The notes beneath the pieces are model-generated. The model searched no databases and was not told where the DNA came from. It saw only the letters and a list, made by a program, of their open reading frames with translations. Shown piece after piece: positions 15,099 to 24,331 of a DNA stretch of 64,000 nucleotides; within the stretch, counting starts at the first letter, position 1, and each line of letters starts with the position of its first letter. A program made the translations under genes and the position numbers. The DNA comes from Kingella potus (GTDB lineage: Bacteria > Pseudomonadota > Gammaproteobacteria > Burkholderiales > Neisseriaceae), in contig NZ_UGJJ01000001.1 of NCBI RefSeq assembly GCF_900451175.1, forward strand, positions 868,001-932,000, read 5' to 3'.

Positions 15099-17294
15099 TC
15101 AGACGGCCTCGAGTTTGGCAAATTTGGTGTCCAGCTCTTTTATGCCCTGTTTGCCGAAATTGATGGTCAGCCGCGCCGAGCCGCCTTTGTCGGCGGCATC
15201 GATAACCACGCCGGTGCCGAATTTGGGATGGCGCACGTTTTGGCCGACGCGGAAGCCGCCGTAGCTTGGCGCGGGGCGGTGGCTTTCGGCGGCGGGGATG
15301 TCGGTGCGGCGGGCAGACCCTGCCTGTGCGGCGGTTTTGTGCGGCGAGAGAAAGTGCAGCACTTCGGGCGGGATTTCTTCGGCAAAGCGCGACACCACGC
15401 CGAATTGGGTTTGGCCGTGCAGCATGCGCTGTTGCGCCATGCTGATATACAGCCGTTTGCGCGCGCGGGTGATGGCCACATACATCAGGCGGCGTTCTTC
15501 TTCGAGGCCGCCGCGTTCGGCCAGCGAAAGCTCGCTGGGGAAGCGGCCTTCTTCCATGCCGGTGAGGAATACGGTGTCAAATTCCAAGCCTTTGGCGGCG
15601 TGCACGGTCATCAGCTGCACCGCCTCTTCGCCTTCTCCCGCCTGGTTTTCGCCCGATTCGAGCGCGGCATTGCTCAAAAAGGCGAGCACGGGAAAGGCAG
15701 GGTCGGCGGCGGCGTTGTCGGGCAGGATTTCAAAATTGCTTTCTTCGGGTTTGAACGCGGCGGCAGCACTGACCAGCTCGTCGAGGTTGTCCAAACGGTC
15801 TTGGTGGTCGCCTTTTTGCGTTTGGTAATACTCGGCAAGGCCGCTGTCGCGCACGATGCCCGATACGATTTCGGCCAGCGGCATTTGGCCGACTTGGGTG
15901 CGCAGGTTTTCAATCAGGCGCACGAAGGCGGCGACTTTGGCGGCTTTGGCGGCGGCGGTGCAGGCGGCCTGCCACAGCGATACGCCCTGTTCGGACGAGG
16001 CCGTCTGAATGTTTTCTATCGTGCGTGCGCCGATGCCGCGCGGCGGCACGTTAATCACGCGCAACAGGGCGTTGTCGTCGTCGGGGTTGGCGGCCAGACG
16101 CAGGTAGGCGAGGGCGTGTTTGATTTCCTGCCGCTCGTAAAAGCGCAGGCCGCCGTAGATTTTGTAGGACAGGCCGCTGCGGAACAGGGCTTGTTCGATA
16201 ACGCGTGATTGGGCGTTGCTGCGGTAGAGTACGGCCATGTCGTCGAGGCGGCGGCCTTCGCGTTGCAGCGATTTGGCTTCGTCGACAACAAACTGTGCTT
16301 CTTCAAAATCGGTTGGGGCGCTGTAAAAGCGGATTTTGTCGCCGGCAGGCGCGTCGGTGTGCAGGTTTTTGCCGAGGCGTTCGGCATTGTTTTCAATCAC
16401 GGCGTTGGCGGCGGTGAGAATGTTGCCGTCCGAGCGGTAGTTTTGTTCGAGTTTTACCGGTGCGCCGATGTGAAATTCCTGCATCAGCGCGGCCATGTTG
16501 CCGACGTGCGCACCGCGAAAGCGGTAGATGCTTTGGTCGTCGTCGCCCACGGCAAACACGGCGGCGCTCCCGCCTGCCATCAGCTTGAGCCATTTGTATT
16601 GCAGCTTGTTGGTGTCTTGAAATTCGTCGACGAGAATGTGGTTGAAACGGTTTTGGTAGTGGCGGCGCAGGATTTCGTTGCTTTGCAGGATTTCGTAGCT
16701 GCGCAGCATCAGCTCGGCAAAATCGGCCACGCCTTCGCGGCTGCACACTTTGTCGTATTCGGCGTAACACTCGATCATGCGGCGGGTATGCGGGTCGGGG
16801 GCTTCCAGAGCCGAGGCGCGCAGGCCGTTTTCTTTTTGGGCGTTGATAAAGCCTTGCAAGGTGCGCGGGGCGATGGTTTCTTCGGCGATGTTGAGGCTTT
16901 TGAGCAGGCGTTTGATTAAGGCGAGCTGGTCGGCGCTGTCGAGAATCTGAAAAGTGGAGGGCAGGCCGGCATCTTTGTGGTGCAGGCGCAAAAAGCGGTG
17001 GCACAGGCCGTGAAACGTGCCCAGCCACATGGCGCGCACGTTGACGGGAATCATCGCGCCCAGGCGGGTCTGCATTTCTTTGGCGGCTTTGTTGGTGAAG
17101 GTAACGGCCATGATGCTGTGCACACTGGCCTGGCCGCTTTGCAGCAGCCACGCGATGCGGGTGGTGAGCACCCGGGTTTTGCCGCTGCCCGCGCCGGCCA
17201 GCACGAGGGCGGACTGCGGCGGCCAGGTTACGGCGGCGAGCTGTTCGGGGTTCAAGCCATGCAGCAGGGCGGATGGGGATTCGTTGGGAAACAT
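15099..17294 (-). CDS. uvrD: DNA helicase II
   Basis: 731 residues of a superfamily 1A 3'-5' helicase acting in excision and mismatch repair. Motif I is GAGSGKT (34-40). Then come TFTNKAAKEM, motif II DEFQDTNKLQ, motif III VGDDDQSIYRFRGA, motif IV EQNYRS, VQLMTVHAAKGLEF and motif VI MYVAITRARKRLYIS. The short C-terminal domain contains VRHPKFGTGVV and ends LEAV. Its stop TGA is part of a DUS. Start 17294 (MFPNESPSALLHGLNPEQ) fits the family. Confidence 0.96.
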   Translation of the reverse strand: MFPNESPSALLHGLNPEQLAAVTWPPQSALVLAGAGSGKTRVLTTRIAWLLQSGQASVHSIMAVTFTNKAAKEMQTRLGAMIPVNVRAMWLGTFHGLCHRFLRLHHKDAGLPSTFQILDSADQLALIKRLLKSLNIAEETIAPRTLQGFINAQKENGLRASALEAPDPHTRRMIECYAEYDKVCSREGVADFAELMLRSYEILQSNEILRRHYQNRFNHILVDEFQDTNKLQYKWLKLMAGGSAAVFAVGDDDQSIYRFRGAHVGNMAALMQEFHIGAPVKLEQNYRSDGNILTAANAVIENNAERLGKNLHTDAPAGDKIRFYSAPTDFEEAQFVVDEAKSLQREGRRLDDMAVLYRSNAQSRVIEQALFRSGLSYKIYGGLRFYERQEIKHALAYLRLAANPDDDNALLRVINVPPRGIGARTIENIQTASSEQGVSLWQAACTAAAKAAKVAAFVRLIENLRTQVGQMPLAEIVSGIVRDSGLAEYYQTQKGDHQDRLDNLDELVSAAAAFKPEESNFEILPDNAAADPAFPVLAFLSNAALESGENQAGEGEEAVQLMTVHAAKGLEFDTVFLTGMEEGRFPSELSLAERGGLEEERRLMYVAITRARKRLYISMAQQRMLHGQTQFGVVSRFAEEIPPEVLHFLSPHKTAAQAGSARRTDIPAAESHRPAPSYGGFRVGQNVRHPKFGTGVVIDAADKGGSARLTINFGKQGIKELDTKFAKLEAV

Positions 17295-17338
17295 GATAAG
17301 GCCGTCTGAAAATCGCAAAGGCGGCATTTTAACGGATT

Positions 17339-17380
17339 AGGCCGTCTGAAAAACCGTTTTGCAGGTTTTCAGACGGCCTC
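17339..17380. terminator. DUS hairpin upstream of uvrD
   Basis: AGGCCGTCTGAAAA and complement around about 13 nt, between the divergent uvrD start and a REP pair. Confidence 0.4.
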
Positions 17381-17390
17381 TGCTGTGTGT

Positions 17391-17493
17391 GTAGGGTGTG
17401 TGGTGCAGCCATGCACGCGTTTTTTGTTTTGCGTCCGGTCGGATTGGCGGGTGGCAGGGAGCGCGTGCGTCGCCTTGGGGCGGCACACCCTGC
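17391..17493. repeat. REP-like inverted pair
   Basis: Unit GTAGGGTGTG...TGCACGCG (17391-17419) and inverted unit CGCGTGCGTCGC...GCACACCCTGCC (17462-17493). Confidence 0.6.
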
Positions 17494-17588
17494 CTATCGG
17501 AAATACCGGAGGCCGCCCCGCCTGTGCGGGATGAGGTTTCTGAAAAGGCGGATTTTGTGTTTTCAGACGGCCTCTCCGGTTTGCACGG

Positions 17589-18632
17589 CTACACGCGGTG
17601 GCGGTTGGCGGCGGCGAGCAGGGCGAGCAGTTCTTCGGTGGTGTCCCAGCCTATGCAGGCATCGGTGATGCTTTGGCCGTAGGTGTCGGGTTTGTCCTGG
17701 CGGCCGGCGACAAGGTGGCTTTCCACCATCACGCCGAGGATGTTGTCTTCGCCGCTGCGGATTTGCGCGGCTACGTCGGCGGCCACTTCGATTTGGCGGT
17801 TGTGGTCTTTGCGGCTGTTGGCGTGGCTGCAATCGACCATCAGGCGGGGGGATACGCCGGCTTTGGCCAGATCGGCGGCGGCTTCTTTGACGAAGCGGCT
17901 TTCGTAGTTTGGCTCTTTGCCGCCGCGCAGGATGGCGTGGCAGTCGGGATTGCCGGCGGTGTGGACGATGGCGGAATGGCCGGCTTTGGTAACGGATAAA
18001 AAGTGGTGGGGGTGGCCGGCCGCGCCGATGGCGTCGATGGCGATTTTGAGGTTGCCGTCGGTGCCGTTTTTGAAGCCGACGGGGCAGGAAAGGCCGCTGG
18101 CCAGCTCGCGGTGTACCTGGCTTTCGGTGGTGCGCGCCCCGATTGCGCCCCAGGAAATGAGGTCGGCGTAATACTGCGGGGTAATCATGTCGAGAAATTC
18201 GGTGGAGGCGGGCATACCCATTTCGTTCAAATCAAGAAGCAGGCGGCGTGCCTGACGCAGGCCGTAGTTGATGTCGAAAGTGCCGTTGAGGAAGGGGTCG
18301 TTGATGAGGCCTTTCCAGCCGACGGTGGTGCGCGGTTTTTCAAAATAAACGCGCATGACGATAAGTAGCTCTTTTTCGTAGTGCTTTTTCAGGGGCAGCA
18401 GCTTTTGCGCGTATTCGCAGGCGGCTTGGGGGTCGTGGATGGAGCAGGGGCCGATGACGGCCAGCAGGCGGTTGCTGCGGCCGTGGATGATGTCGCCGAT
18501 TTCGCGGCGGGTGCTTTCCACGAGTTCGGCCGCGCCGTCGCTGACGGGCAGTTCGTAAAGGTGGGCGAGGGGGGGGAGGAGTTCGTCGATGCCGCTGATG
18601 CGGGTGTCGTCGGTTTTGCCGAGGCGGATCAT
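17589..18632 (-). CDS. aroG: 3-deoxy-7-phosphoheptulonate synthase (class I)
   Basis: 347 residues. Condenses phosphoenolpyruvate and erythrose 4-phosphate, the first step of the shikimate pathway. Class I motifs: LLAVIGPCSIHDPQAA, RVYFEKPRTTVGWKG, GARTTESQVHRELASGL, GFKNGTDGN, LRGGKEPNY and VDCSHANSRKDHNRQ; the metal ligands Cys, His, Glu and Asp are all present. A TATCCT on the minus strand near 18669 may be the -10. Which aromatic amino acid inhibits it cannot be told here. Confidence 0.95.
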   Translation of the reverse strand: MIRLGKTDDTRISGIDELLPPLAHLYELPVSDGAAELVESTRREIGDIIHGRSNRLLAVIGPCSIHDPQAACEYAQKLLPLKKHYEKELLIVMRVYFEKPRTTVGWKGLINDPFLNGTFDINYGLRQARRLLLDLNEMGMPASTEFLDMITPQYYADLISWGAIGARTTESQVHRELASGLSCPVGFKNGTDGNLKIAIDAIGAAGHPHHFLSVTKAGHSAIVHTAGNPDCHAILRGGKEPNYESRFVKEAAADLAKAGVSPRLMVDCSHANSRKDHNRQIEVAADVAAQIRSGEDNILGVMVESHLVAGRQDKPDTYGQSITDACIGWDTTEELLALLAAANRHRV

Positions 18633-18816
18633 GGTGGTGGCTCTGTTGTTGTGTTTGTCAGGGCGGCAAGGATAGCGGCGGCCGGTGCGCTTGGCAAGGG
18701 CTGGATGCGCTGTTTCCGCTATAAAATTGCTTAATTTTGCCGTTTTGGCTTTTATTGTTATTTTTTTGGCCGTTTATGGCTGTTTTGCGGCATTTTATGC
18801 TTCTTCAAATATAGCA

Positions 18817-18859
18817 AAAGGCCGTCTGAAAACCTATGCGGAGGTTTTCAGACGGCCTG
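18817..18859. terminator. DUS hairpin between aroG leader and POT transporter
   Basis: AAAAGGCCGTCTGAAAACC and complement around about 6 nt, 16 nt beyond the transporter stop codon. Confidence 0.5.
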
Positions 18860-18874
18860 TACGGCGGGCGCGGC

Positions 18875-20368
18875 TTAGTCCACGCCTTTCAGCAGGCGGT
18901 TGAGCAGCGGGGTAAGCAGCAGCAGCAGCAGGCCGCCGGCTGCGCCGATGTAGAACAGCATGAGGTAGAAATCGGCTCCGCCCGAGCCCAGTCCGATGTG
19001 TGAAACCATCTGTATCAGGGCGGATTCGGGATTGTGGAATTTGTCAAACAGCAGGCCTCCGAGGGTAAAGCCCAGCGAGAAGGCGAGGAAGTTGAGGGCG
19101 ACCATCTGCGTTTTGAACGCGCTCGGGGCGATCTTGGTGGAGAACGACATGGCGATGGGCGACAGCAGCAGTTCGCCCAAGGTAATGGCGAGCAGGACGA
19201 GTGCGAAGACGATCATCGGCATGGGCGTGCCGTTGTTGATGAAGGGGAGGAAGAGGAGGTAGGACGAGCCGGTAACGATGAGGGCAAGGGCGAATTTCAG
19301 CGGCGTTTTCGGCTGGCGCGTGCCCATTTTCGTCCACATGGCGGCCATCAGGCCGGAAAACAGCACCACCCACATACTCTGTACGGAGTCTTTCCACGAC
19401 ACGGGTACGGTAAAGCCCAAGATGTTGCGGTCCACCGTTTCGGCGAAATACACGGTGGCCGAGGTGTAGATCTGGAACCATATCGACCAGAATATGCATA
19501 TGGCGAGAAACAGCGGGATGTAGGCGGCGATGTGGCGTTTGTTTTCCTTATCGATGCGGGTGCTGCCGAGCAGGCGGGAGAAGTAGCCCGTGGCGACGAT
19601 GAGGATGCAGACCAAGAGCACCTGCGGGAAGTTGCGGACGTTCAGATAGTCTGTCGCCACGGCGGCTACGACTGCGCCGACGATGAGGGCGATCGCGCCA
19701 AACAGGTATTTGTACTGCGAGGCGGGAAGCGGATGCGGCGGCGGGGTGTGCGGCAGGGTTTTGCGGCCGAAGGAGTAGAGCCACAGGCCGAACGCCATAC
19801 CGGCGGCGGCTGCGCCGAAGCCGTAGTGGAAGCCGATTTTGTCTTGCAGCAGGCCGGTAATCAGCGGGCCGAAGAAGCCGCCGATATTGATGGAAATGTA
19901 GAAGATGGAGAAGCCTGCGTCGCGCAGCGGGCGCAGGTGGTCGTCTTCGTAGAGCGAGCCGACCATCGAGCTGGCCGACGTTTTCACGCCGCCGCTGCCC
20001 AGGGCGATGAGCAGCAGGCCGCACAGCAGGCCGGGAATGCCGGGGATGAGGGCGAGGGCGATGTGGCCGGACATCACGATGATGCCGGACACAAACAGGG
20101 TTTTTTCCGCACCGGCAATGCGGTCGGCAATCCAGCCGCCGAATACGGTGGCCAGATAGATGCTGCCGCTGTATGCGCCGACGATGCCGCCGGCCAGCGG
20201 CTTGTCGATGCCCAGCCCGCCTTTGGCGGTTTCGTAGTAGAGGTAAAGCAGCAGGATGCCTTGCAGGCCGTAGAAGGAAAAGCGTTCCCACAATTCGATG
20301 TGGAAGAGGGTGGAAAGCTGGAAGGGATGGCCGAAGAACTTTTTCTTCGTCGTGTCTGTGGTGGACAT
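18875..20368 (-). CDS. POT-family proton-dependent oligopeptide transporter
   Basis: 497 residues, about 14 predicted membrane helices. Family motifs are ELWERFSFYGLQGIL near the N-terminus (the proton-coupling ExxER region), GSGGVKTSASSMVGSLY, and the FYxxxNxG signature as FSIFYISINIGGFFGP. It imports di/tripeptides with protons. Start 20368 (MSTTDTTKKKFF) has AGGAGA upstream; the open frame extends further but through intergenic DUS sequence. Confidence 0.92.
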   Translation of the reverse strand: MSTTDTTKKKFFGHPFQLSTLFHIELWERFSFYGLQGILLLYLYYETAKGGLGIDKPLAGGIVGAYSGSIYLATVFGGWIADRIAGAEKTLFVSGIIVMSGHIALALIPGIPGLLCGLLLIALGSGGVKTSASSMVGSLYEDDHLRPLRDAGFSIFYISINIGGFFGPLITGLLQDKIGFHYGFGAAAAGMAFGLWLYSFGRKTLPHTPPPHPLPASQYKYLFGAIALIVGAVVAAVATDYLNVRNFPQVLLVCILIVATGYFSRLLGSTRIDKENKRHIAAYIPLFLAICIFWSIWFQIYTSATVYFAETVDRNILGFTVPVSWKDSVQSMWVVLFSGLMAAMWTKMGTRQPKTPLKFALALIVTGSSYLLFLPFINNGTPMPMIVFALVLLAITLGELLLSPIAMSFSTKIAPSAFKTQMVALNFLAFSLGFTLGGLLFDKFHNPESALIQMVSHIGLGSGGADFYLMLFYIGAAGGLLLLLLTPLLNRLLKGVD

Positions 20369-20492
20369 AAAATCTCCTGTCGGTCTGTTTTTCTGTTGGC
20401 GGCCGTCGGAAATCTGCTTAATTTGTGTGCAGCTTTCCGGCGGCCGTTTGTCATTTTTAAACGTTTGCGGGGATTTTGTCAAAATATGCGAA

Positions 20493-20532
20493 GAGGCCGT
20501 CTGAAAACGGATAGGGTTTTTCAGACGGCCTC
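20493..20532. terminator. DUS hairpin upstream of the POT gene
   Basis: GAGGCCGTCTGAAAA and complement around about 10 nt. A single inverted REP-like unit follows at 20582-20611 and a second DUS pair at the prmC stop (20647-20689). Confidence 0.45.
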
Positions 20533-20675
20533 TTGCACGGAGAATCCTTTCGGAAAGGCAAATCTGCGGCAAAACAAAAAACGTGTGCGCCGCTTGGCGG
20601 CACACCCTGCCCGACGGGCAGCGGCAGGAACGGTATAAAAAACGGAAGGCCGTCTGAAAACCTGCAAAACGGTGT

Positions 20676-21491
20676 TCAGACGGCCTTTTGTCCGAGGGTA
20701 ATCCTGTCCAGTCCCGCCAGATCGGGCAGGGTGCGGATGTTGCGCCAGCCTGCGGCGGCGAAGATGGCGCGGGCGGCTTCTCCCTGCCCGCAGCCGTGTT
20801 CGACAATCAGGTGTCCGCCGCCGGCCAGCCGCCGTGCCGCGCCTTGCGCCAGAATGCGGATGCAGGAGAGGCCGTCTGAAAAGTCGGTGAGGGCGGCGGG
20901 CGGCTCGAAGCGTAGGTCGCCCTGTTGCAGGTGGGGGTCGCCCGCTTCGATGTAGGGCGGGTTGGAAACGATCAGGTCGAAAGCGGCGCACTCGGACGGG
21001 GGGAATGCGTCAAACCACGAGCCGCAGGCAAAGCGCACGCGGGCGCGGCAGGCGGCGGCGTTTTCGCGGGCGGTGTCGAGCGCGGCGGGGCTGGTGTCGG
21101 AGGCGTAAACCTGTGCGCTTGGCCGTTCGCAGGCGAGGGTTACAGCGATGGCGCCGCTGCCGGTGCCGATGTCCCAGACGCTGCCGTGCGCGGGCAGGTG
21201 TGCGAGGGCGGCTTCGACGAGGTGTTCGGTTTCGGGGCGGGGGATGAGGACGGCGGGGGATACGGCGAAACGGCGGCCGTAAAATTCGCGGCTGCCCAAA
21301 ATATAGGCGACGGGTTCGCCTGCCAGCCGCCGCGCTTCGAGGGCGGCCAGGGCGGCGGCGGTGTCGGGCTGGAGGGGGTCGCGGCTGCGGGTGATAAGCT
21401 CGGCGTGTGTCAGGCCGGTGGCGGCTTGGGCGAGCAGGCGGGCTTCGTTTTTGGGCAGGGGGCTGCGGCGCAGGTAGTTTTCGATGGTCAT
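20676..21491 (-). CDS. prmC: Release-factor glutamine N5-methyltransferase
   Basis: 271 residues. Methylates the GGQ glutamine of RF1/RF2. An N-terminal helical domain (ENYLRRSPLPKNEARLLAQ) is followed by PRPETEHLVEAAL, the AdoMet motif VWDIGTGSGAIAVTLACERP, and the catalytic NPPYIEAGDPHL. A DUS inside the gene encodes FSDGL (about 20868-20884), and another supplies the stop codon (ending LGQKAV). It lies 39 bp downstream of dxs with a DUS hairpin between them. Confidence 0.93.
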   Translation of the reverse strand: MTIENYLRRSPLPKNEARLLAQAATGLTHAELITRSRDPLQPDTAAALAALEARRLAGEPVAYILGSREFYGRRFAVSPAVLIPRPETEHLVEAALAHLPAHGSVWDIGTGSGAIAVTLACERPSAQVYASDTSPAALDTARENAAACRARVRFACGSWFDAFPPSECAAFDLIVSNPPYIEAGDPHLQQGDLRFEPPAALTDFSDGLSCIRILAQGAARRLAGGGHLIVEHGCGQGEAARAIFAAAGWRNIRTLPDLAGLDRITLGQKAV

Positions 21492-21530
21492 GGCGTGCGG
21501 GTGGCGGGAGGCCGTCTGAAAAGCCGCCGT

Positions 21531-23414
21531 TCAGACGGCCTGTGCGGCAAAGGCGGCGATGCGGCGGCGGATTTCGTCCGCGCTCAGGCCGAGGCGTTCG
21601 AGCAGGAGCTTGGGGTCGCCGTGGTCGGTTACGGTGTCGGGGATGCCGATGAGGAGGGTGGGTTTCAGACGGCCTGCGGCGGCGAGCAGCTCGAGTACCG
21701 CGCTGCCGGCTCCGCCTGCGGCGGCGTTTTCTTCGGCGCAGACGAGGTAATCGTGGCTGTCGGCGAGCTGTAAGACGAGTTCTTCGTCGAGCGGCTTGAC
21801 GAAGCGCATATCGGCCACGGTGGCATCGAGCGTTTCGGCGGCTTCGAGGGCGGGCTGCACCATGCTGCCGAAGGCGAGGACGGCGGTGCGCCTGCCCTGC
21901 CTGCGGATGATGCCTTTGCCGACGGGAACGGTGTCGAGGCTGTCGGACACCGCCGCGCCGCTGCCGCTGCCGCGCGGGTAGCGCACGGCGGACGGGCAGT
22001 CGAGCGCGTAGCAGGTGGAAAGCAGCAGGCGGCATTCGTTTTCGTCGGAGGGGGCGGCGATAACCATATTGGGTATGCAGCGCAGAAAGCTCAAATCATA
22101 TGCTCCCGCGTGGGTGGGGCCGTCCGCGCCGACGATGCCGGCACGGTCTATGGCAAAGAGCACGGGCAGGTTTTGCAGGGCGACATCGTGTACGAGCTGG
22201 TCGTAGCCGCGTTGCAGGAAGGTGGAGTAGATGGCGACGACGGGTTTGATGCCTGCGCAGGCGAGGCCGGCGGCAAAGGTTACGGCGTGCTGCTCGGCAA
22301 TGCCGACATCGAAATAGCGTTCGGGAAAGCGTTGCGCAAATTCGACGAGGCCGCTGCCTTCGCGCATGGCGGGGGTGATGGCGGCGAGGCGGGGGTCGGC
22401 GGCGGCGGTGTCGCACAGCCAGCGGCCGAAGATTTCGGTGTAGGTGGGGCGGGCGGCGGGCGGCGGCGCGGAGGGGGCGGGGGTTTTGCCGATGGCGTGG
22501 TATTTGACGGGGTCGTTTTCGGCGAGCTTGTAGCCCTGGCCTTTTTTGGTGATGACGTGCAGGAGCTTGGGGCCTTTTTTGTGCCGCAGTTCGGCCAGGG
22601 TGTCGGCAAGCTGGATGACGTTGTGGCCGTCGGCCGGGCCGGTGTAGGCAAAGCCGAAGTTTTCAAACAGCGAGAGCGACTGGCGCACCTGCTCGCTTTC
22701 GCTGGCGTAGGCTTTGATGGTTTCTTCGGCTTTTTGGGCGATTTCCCGGACGGCGGGGAGCTTGTCGAGGACGAAGGCGGACTGGTGTTTGATGTTGTGC
22801 AGCACGCCGCGCATATCGCGCATGACGTTGCGGGCAAGGTATTTGGGCAGCGCGCCGACGTTGGGCGAGATGGACATTTCGTTGTCGTTGAGGATGACGA
22901 GCAGGTCGGTGTCGGCCATGTCGCCGGCGCAGTTGAGGGCTTCAAAGGCTTGGCCGGCGGTCATTGCGCCGTCGCCGATGACGGCAACGCTGCGGGTGTC
23001 GCGTCCGGCCAGCCGGTCGGCCGCCGCCATGCCCAGAGCCGCACCGATGGAGGTGGAGGAGTGGCCTACGCCGAAATCGTCGTACTCGCTTTCGCTGCGC
23101 TTGGGGAAGCCGGCCAGCCCGCCGAACTGGCGCATGGTGTGCATTCTGCCGCGCCGTCCGGTCAGGATTTTGTGCGGGTAGCTCTGGTGGCCGACATCCC
23201 ACACCAGATGGTCGCGCGGGGTGTCGTAAACATAGTGCAGGGCCACCGCCAGCTCCACCGCGCCGAGATTGCTGGCGAAATGGCCGCCCGTCCGGCCGAC
23301 CGATTCGAGCAGAAAGGCGCGCAGCTCGGCGCAGAGCTGCGGCAGTTGGGATTTGTCGAGCAGGCGCAGGTCTTGCGGCAGGTTGACGGTGTCCAGCAGG
23401 GGCGTTTGGTTCAT
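21531..23414 (-). CDS. dxs: 1-deoxy-D-xylulose-5-phosphate synthase
   Basis: 627 residues. Thiamine-diphosphate enzyme joining pyruvate and glyceraldehyde 3-phosphate, the entry step of the MEP isoprenoid pathway. Motifs: DVGHQSYPHKILTGR, FGVGHSSTSIGAALGMA, the ThDP site VIGDGAMTAGQAFEALN...ILNDNEMSIS, and the transketolase domain FDVGIAEQHAVTFAAGLA. Start 23414 is supported by comparison with the family (MNQTPLLDTVNLPQDLRLL). The stop codon lies in a DUS (ends AAQAV). The leader contains a very long hairpin, listed separately. Confidence 0.96.
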   Translation of the reverse strand: MNQTPLLDTVNLPQDLRLLDKSQLPQLCAELRAFLLESVGRTGGHFASNLGAVELAVALHYVYDTPRDHLVWDVGHQSYPHKILTGRRGRMHTMRQFGGLAGFPKRSESEYDDFGVGHSSTSIGAALGMAAADRLAGRDTRSVAVIGDGAMTAGQAFEALNCAGDMADTDLLVILNDNEMSISPNVGALPKYLARNVMRDMRGVLHNIKHQSAFVLDKLPAVREIAQKAEETIKAYASESEQVRQSLSLFENFGFAYTGPADGHNVIQLADTLAELRHKKGPKLLHVITKKGQGYKLAENDPVKYHAIGKTPAPSAPPPAARPTYTEIFGRWLCDTAAADPRLAAITPAMREGSGLVEFAQRFPERYFDVGIAEQHAVTFAAGLACAGIKPVVAIYSTFLQRGYDQLVHDVALQNLPVLFAIDRAGIVGADGPTHAGAYDLSFLRCIPNMVIAAPSDENECRLLLSTCYALDCPSAVRYPRGSGSGAAVSDSLDTVPVGKGIIRRQGRRTAVLAFGSMVQPALEAAETLDATVADMRFVKPLDEELVLQLADSHDYLVCAEENAAAGGAGSAVLELLAAAGRLKPTLLIGIPDTVTDHGDPKLLLERLGLSADEIRRRIAAFAAQAV

Positions 23415-23442
23415 GGCGGTTCTTTTCTTGGTATGGTGTAAT

Positions 23443-23517
23443 GAGGCCGTCTGAAAACGTATGGCGGAACAAACGCAGCTTTCTATATTGTTCCGCCATA
23501 TGTTTTCAGACTGCCTG
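23443..23517 (-). promoter_or_regulatory. Long hairpin in the dxs 5' leader
   Basis: Two arms of about 29 nt pair with only two mismatches: a DUS at one end (AGGCCGTCTGAAAACG) extended by TATGGCGGAACAA, and a matching arm with a degenerate DUS. The loop is about 17 nt. A TATAAT on the minus strand (23533-23538) would start dxs transcription near 23526, putting the whole structure in the leader. Whether it attenuates dxs is unproven. Confidence 0.5.
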
Positions 23518-23601
23518 TCCGGCGGCGGGCGGATTATATAGCAAGTGGCGCGGCGGCAGATACGCAAAGGCCGTCTGAAAACGCCGCCGCAGCCCTGCGG
23601 C

Positions 23602-23631
23602 TTGGACGTGCCGCGCCGTGCGGGCTAGAAT
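23602..23631 (+). promoter_or_regulatory. Promoter of the GST gene
   Basis: TTGGAC (23602-23607), 18-nt spacer, TAGAAT (23626-23631), 34 bases before the ATG. Confidence 0.55.
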
Positions 23632-23664
23632 ACGCGCCCCGTTCCCCAGAGAAGGAGCAATGAT

Positions 23665-24306
23665 ATGTACACCCTGCACATCGGCAGCAAACACATTTCT
23701 TCGTGGTCGCTGCGGCCGTGGCTTCTGATGAAGGTGCTGCGGATTCCCTTTGCCGAAGCCCTCCACCACTTTATCGGCGACAAAACGGAGCAGCGCAGGC
23801 AGTGGCGTGCGTTTTCGCCCTCCGCGCAGGTGCCTGCGCTGGCAAACGGTGGCGAAACGGTGTGGGACAGCCTCGCCATTGCCGAATATCTGGCCGAGCG
23901 TCATCCGCAGGTGTGGCCGCAGGATGCCGCCGCCCGCGCTTGGGCGCGCTGCGCCGCTGCCGAAATGCACAGCGGCTTTCCCGTGCTGCGCACCGTCTGC
24001 AATTTCACCCTCCAAGCCGCCGAGCCGCCCTGCGACACCCCGGGTTTGCAGCGCGAGCTTGCCAGGCTGGACGCATTGTGGAACGAAGGCCTCGAACGCT
24101 TCGGCGGCGGCTTTCTCGCGGGCGGGGGCTTTTGTGCGGCGGATGCGTTTTACGCCCCCGTCGTCCTGCGCCTGCGCTGCTACGGTCTTGCAGGCCGTCT
24201 GAACGGCGCGGCCGCGCAATACGCCGAACGCATTTCCGCCCTGCCCGAGCTGCAACAATGGATTTCAGACGGCCTGGAAGAAACCCAAAGCGGAAAATCC
24301 GACTAA
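23665..24306 (+). CDS. Glutathione S-transferase family protein
   Basis: 213 residues with the GST layout. The thioredoxin-like N-terminal domain contains SKHISSWSLRPWLLMKVL (Ser-Ser where catalysis is expected), SPSAQVPAL and the ESxAI-like VWDSLAIAEYLAE. The helical C-terminal domain contains FCAADAFYAPVVLRL. AAGGAG lies 10 bases before the ATG. Substrate unknown. yciA starts 25 bp downstream, so the two probably share a transcript. Confidence 0.88.
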   Translation: MYTLHIGSKHISSWSLRPWLLMKVLRIPFAEALHHFIGDKTEQRRQWRAFSPSAQVPALANGGETVWDSLAIAEYLAERHPQVWPQDAAARAWARCAAAEMHSGFPVLRTVCNFTLQAAEPPCDTPGLQRELARLDALWNEGLERFGGGFLAGGGFCAADAFYAPVVLRLRCYGLAGRLNGAAAQYAERISALPELQQWISDGLEETQSGKSD

Positions 24307-24331
24307 TCTGTTTAAAAACAAAGGAAGCAAT

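Noticed and set aside
19034..20638. A 534-codon plus-strand frame over the POT transporter
   Set aside because: Antisense shadow of a GC-rich gene: low-complexity His/Glu/Gly-rich product and a conserved transporter on the other strand.
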